Shown here piece after piece: positions 62,454-64,000 of a stretch of DNA of 64,000 nt (positions are counted from its first letter, which is position 1; each line of letters begins with the position of its first letter). Source of the DNA: Terriglobia bacterium (GTDB taxonomy: Bacteria; Acidobacteriota; Terriglobia; Versatilivoradales; Versatilivoraceae); NCBI GenBank assembly GCA_022452285.1, contig JAKUNG010000017.1, forward strand, positions 34,452 to 98,451, read 5' to 3'. The notes under the pieces are model-generated. The model had not been told where the DNA came from. It ran no database searches and saw nothing but the letters and a program-made list of their open reading frames with translations. The position numbers and the translations under genes are program-made.

Positions 62454-63470
62454 ATGCCAAAAAAAATTCGATGGGGATTGCTGTCGACAGCTTGGATCAA
62501 TGTTGCAATGGTGGGTCCAATGCATCGTTCCAATCGAAGTGAATTGGTTGCTGTAGCTAGTCGTACTCTGGAAAAATCTAGAGCTTTTGCTGTGAAAAAT
62601 AATATTCCTAAAGCCTATGGAAATTATGAAGAATTGATTGAGGATCCTGAGGTTGATGTTATTTATAACCCCCTACCTAATACCCTTCATGCTGAGTGGA
62701 CAATTAGGTCTGTCAAAGCTGGGAAGCATGTGATGTGTGAAAAACCTATGGTTACCACTTTGGAGGAACTTCAAGCAGTTGAAGCAGCGGTTCTCAAGCA
62801 TAAAGTTACCGTGTTCGAAGCAGTTTCATTTCTTCATCATCCACAAATTTATAAGATTAGGCAAATGATCAAGGCAGGTGAATTAGGTGATGTAGAATTG
62901 ATTTCTTGCTGGGACGCATTTTGTTTGTCTCCAGAAGATTTGACGAATATCCGATTAAACCCAAAACTGGCTGGGGGTTCACTATGGGATGTTGGTGTCT
63001 ATCCTAATGCTTTTGCAATTGCCCTGGCTGATGGAAACCCTCCTGAAGAGGTATGGGCACAGCAAATTGTCGGACCTACGCAGGTTGATCTTACATTAAT
63101 TGGGCAGATGCGATTTGCCAATAATTTGGTAGCACAAATCTCCTGTGGCATGCGATCTCCAGGTCGACGTGGAGCTAGGATTATTGGTACCCAGGGCATG
63201 CTAGTTGTCCTTGATCATCTCTCAGGAGCAGAATGGCCTGGGTACCCACCTAAATTAGGTTGTTTAACGTTTTCTGATGTAAAAGGGAATAAGAAAAATA
63301 TAGAAATTCCTGCCGTGGATGCATACGAAGCGGAAGTAAAAACAATGGAAGAATGTATCCTTGATGGCACAAAACCCATTGTGTCACTAGATCTTAGTCG
63401 TTCTTTTCTTAAAAGTGTGTTAGCTCTTTATAAATCCGCTCGTACGAAGAAAGTTGTCTCATTGCATTGA
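62454..63470 (+). CDS. Gfo/Idh/MocA family oxidoreductase
   Basis: A 338-residue NAD(P)-dependent oxidoreductase, cytoplasmic. N-terminal Rossmann half: IRWGLLSTAWINVAMVGPM (the usual GxGxxA is degenerate), VAVASRTLEKSRAFA, DVIYNPLPNTLHAEW and the EKP motif in GKHVMCEKPMVT. The C-terminal half has the DVGVYP segment (in GGSLWDVGVYPNAFA) of the substrate site. GAGG precedes the ATG. It lies 45 bases after the creatininase gene, likely in one transcript. It probably oxidises a sugar or related polyol; substrate unknown. Confidence 0.93.
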   Translation: MPKKIRWGLLSTAWINVAMVGPMHRSNRSELVAVASRTLEKSRAFAVKNNIPKAYGNYEELIEDPEVDVIYNPLPNTLHAEWTIRSVKAGKHVMCEKPMVTTLEELQAVEAAVLKHKVTVFEAVSFLHHPQIYKIRQMIKAGELGDVELISCWDAFCLSPEDLTNIRLNPKLAGGSLWDVGVYPNAFAIALADGNPPEEVWAQQIVGPTQVDLTLIGQMRFANNLVAQISCGMRSPGRRGARIIGTQGMLVVLDHLSGAEWPGYPPKLGCLTFSDVKGNKKNIEIPAVDAYEAEVKTMEECILDGTKPIVSLDLSRSFLKSVLALYKSARTKKVVSLH

Positions 63471-63544
63471 TTTTTCTGGTTGACAGTTGGCAAAAGCTTT
63501 TCTGGTGAGCTCTAAACAGGGCAGTTGAAAGTTTGTTAGATTAG

Positions 63545-64000
63545 CTAAACGATTAAGTCGTGAACGACACGGCCATGGACATCGGTTAACCGGAAATCCC
63601 TTCCAGAGTAACGGTAAGTAAGCTGTTCATGATCCAGGCCCATCAGATGAAGGATGGTGGCATGGAGATCGTGGACGTGCATGCGGTTATGGATGGCCTT
63701 CATTCCAAATTCATCGGTGGCTCCGTAGCTGAATCCTCCCTTAACACCGCCCCCTGCCATCCAGGCAGTAAAGCCATAGTGGTTGTGGTCTCTTCCTGTA
63801 GGACGATTCGTACTAGGGTCGGAAGTTGGTGTCCGCCCGAACTCTCCGCTCCAGAGGACTAGGGTTTCATCCAGCAGGCCCCGGGCCTTCAGGTCCTTTA
63901 ACAGGCCGGCAATGGCCTGGTCAGAGTCCTTAGCCCTAGGTATGTGGCACATAATATCCTCATGGTCATCCCAGGCAATATCGGGGGCAAAACCCACCTG
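63545..64000 (-). CDS. DUF1501 family protein, C-terminal part (continues beyond window)
   Basis: The reading frame enters from the window end (codons CAG GTG GGT...) and ends at 63545, giving at least 151 residues of a DUF1501 C-terminus: [44 protein letters not shown] and [34 protein letters not shown]. The apparent start near 63997 is a GTG codon inside the frame, not a real start. It belongs to the same superfamily as the cassette DUF1501 proteins but to a different branch ([14 protein letters not shown] tail). GC is about 55% by hand count of four lines, well above the window's ~40%, suggesting different origin. Confidence 0.9.
   Translation of the reverse strand, partial: QVGFAPDIAWDDHEDIMCHIPRAKDSDQAIAGLLKDLKARGLLDETLVLWSGEFGRTPTSDPSTNRPTGRDHNHYGFTAWMAGGGVKGGFSYGATDEFGMKAIHNRMHVHDLHATILHLMGLDHEQLTYRYSGRDFRLTDVHGRVVHDLIV

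Overview
This looks like a chromosomal segment of an AT-rich bacterium, most likely an Acidobacteriota-type lineage and probably from an uncultured genome. Evidence: a VWFA-related protein of the acidobacterial type (13679-17173), a GWxTD-domain protein (11861-13489), an Oar-like TonB receptor with an N-terminal carboxypeptidase-regulatory domain (20076-23414), many CRTAC1 (FG-GAP/ASPIC) and TPR proteins, and DUF1549/DUF1553 plus DUF1501 genes. The last group is also common in Planctomycetota and Verrucomicrobiota, so phylum placement is an inference. I saw no rRNA, tRNA, phage, insertion sequence or CRISPR array.

Region A (1 to about 38 kb) is an envelope/periplasm island. It opens with a reiterated module: the C-terminus of a CRTAC1 protein followed by a TPR protein; a heptaheme cytochrome plus TPR protein on the minus strand (with a GHL10-like lipoprotein and a PhyH dioxygenase downstream); a full CRTAC1 plus TPR pair; a second heptaheme cytochrome; and a fourth TPR protein leading into GWxTD and VWFA-TPR genes. 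Two paralogous octaheme membrane-anchored cytochromes bracket a TonB receptor that has higher GC, an 828-base leader and a strong terminator. Then comes a three-gene cassette present twice in tandem: PPC-domain protein, DUF1549/DUF1553 cytochrome-like protein, DUF1501 protein. The four dedicated cytochromes carry 30 CXXCH motifs, and each DUF1549 protein adds one CX4CH and one CXXCH. The region reads as a secreted redox and uptake system of unknown substrate.

Region B (about 38 to 58 kb) is mostly housekeeping: DUF3108, ispG, a small TPR protein, a Dus tRNA-dihydrouridine synthase, a methyltransferase, an O-antigen ligase, dihydrolipoyl dehydrogenase, an aldo/keto reductase, a BtuB-like receptor, purA, rsmA, RNase J, uppP, ftsK, ridA and trxB. 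RNase J contains a perfect 32-bp palindrome inside its coding sequence and has a leader with a 10-bp inverted repeat.

Region C (about 58 to 64 kb) is accessory metabolism: a GH32-like glycosidase lacking the usual acid/base glutamate, an MsrP-type molybdoenzyme, a Tat-exported creatininase-family amidohydrolase, a Gfo/Idh/MocA oxidoreductase, and the 3' part of a DUF1501 gene whose base composition (about 55% GC by hand count) differs from the roughly 40% GC around it.

All calls come from reading the sequence and translations; no database search was run.
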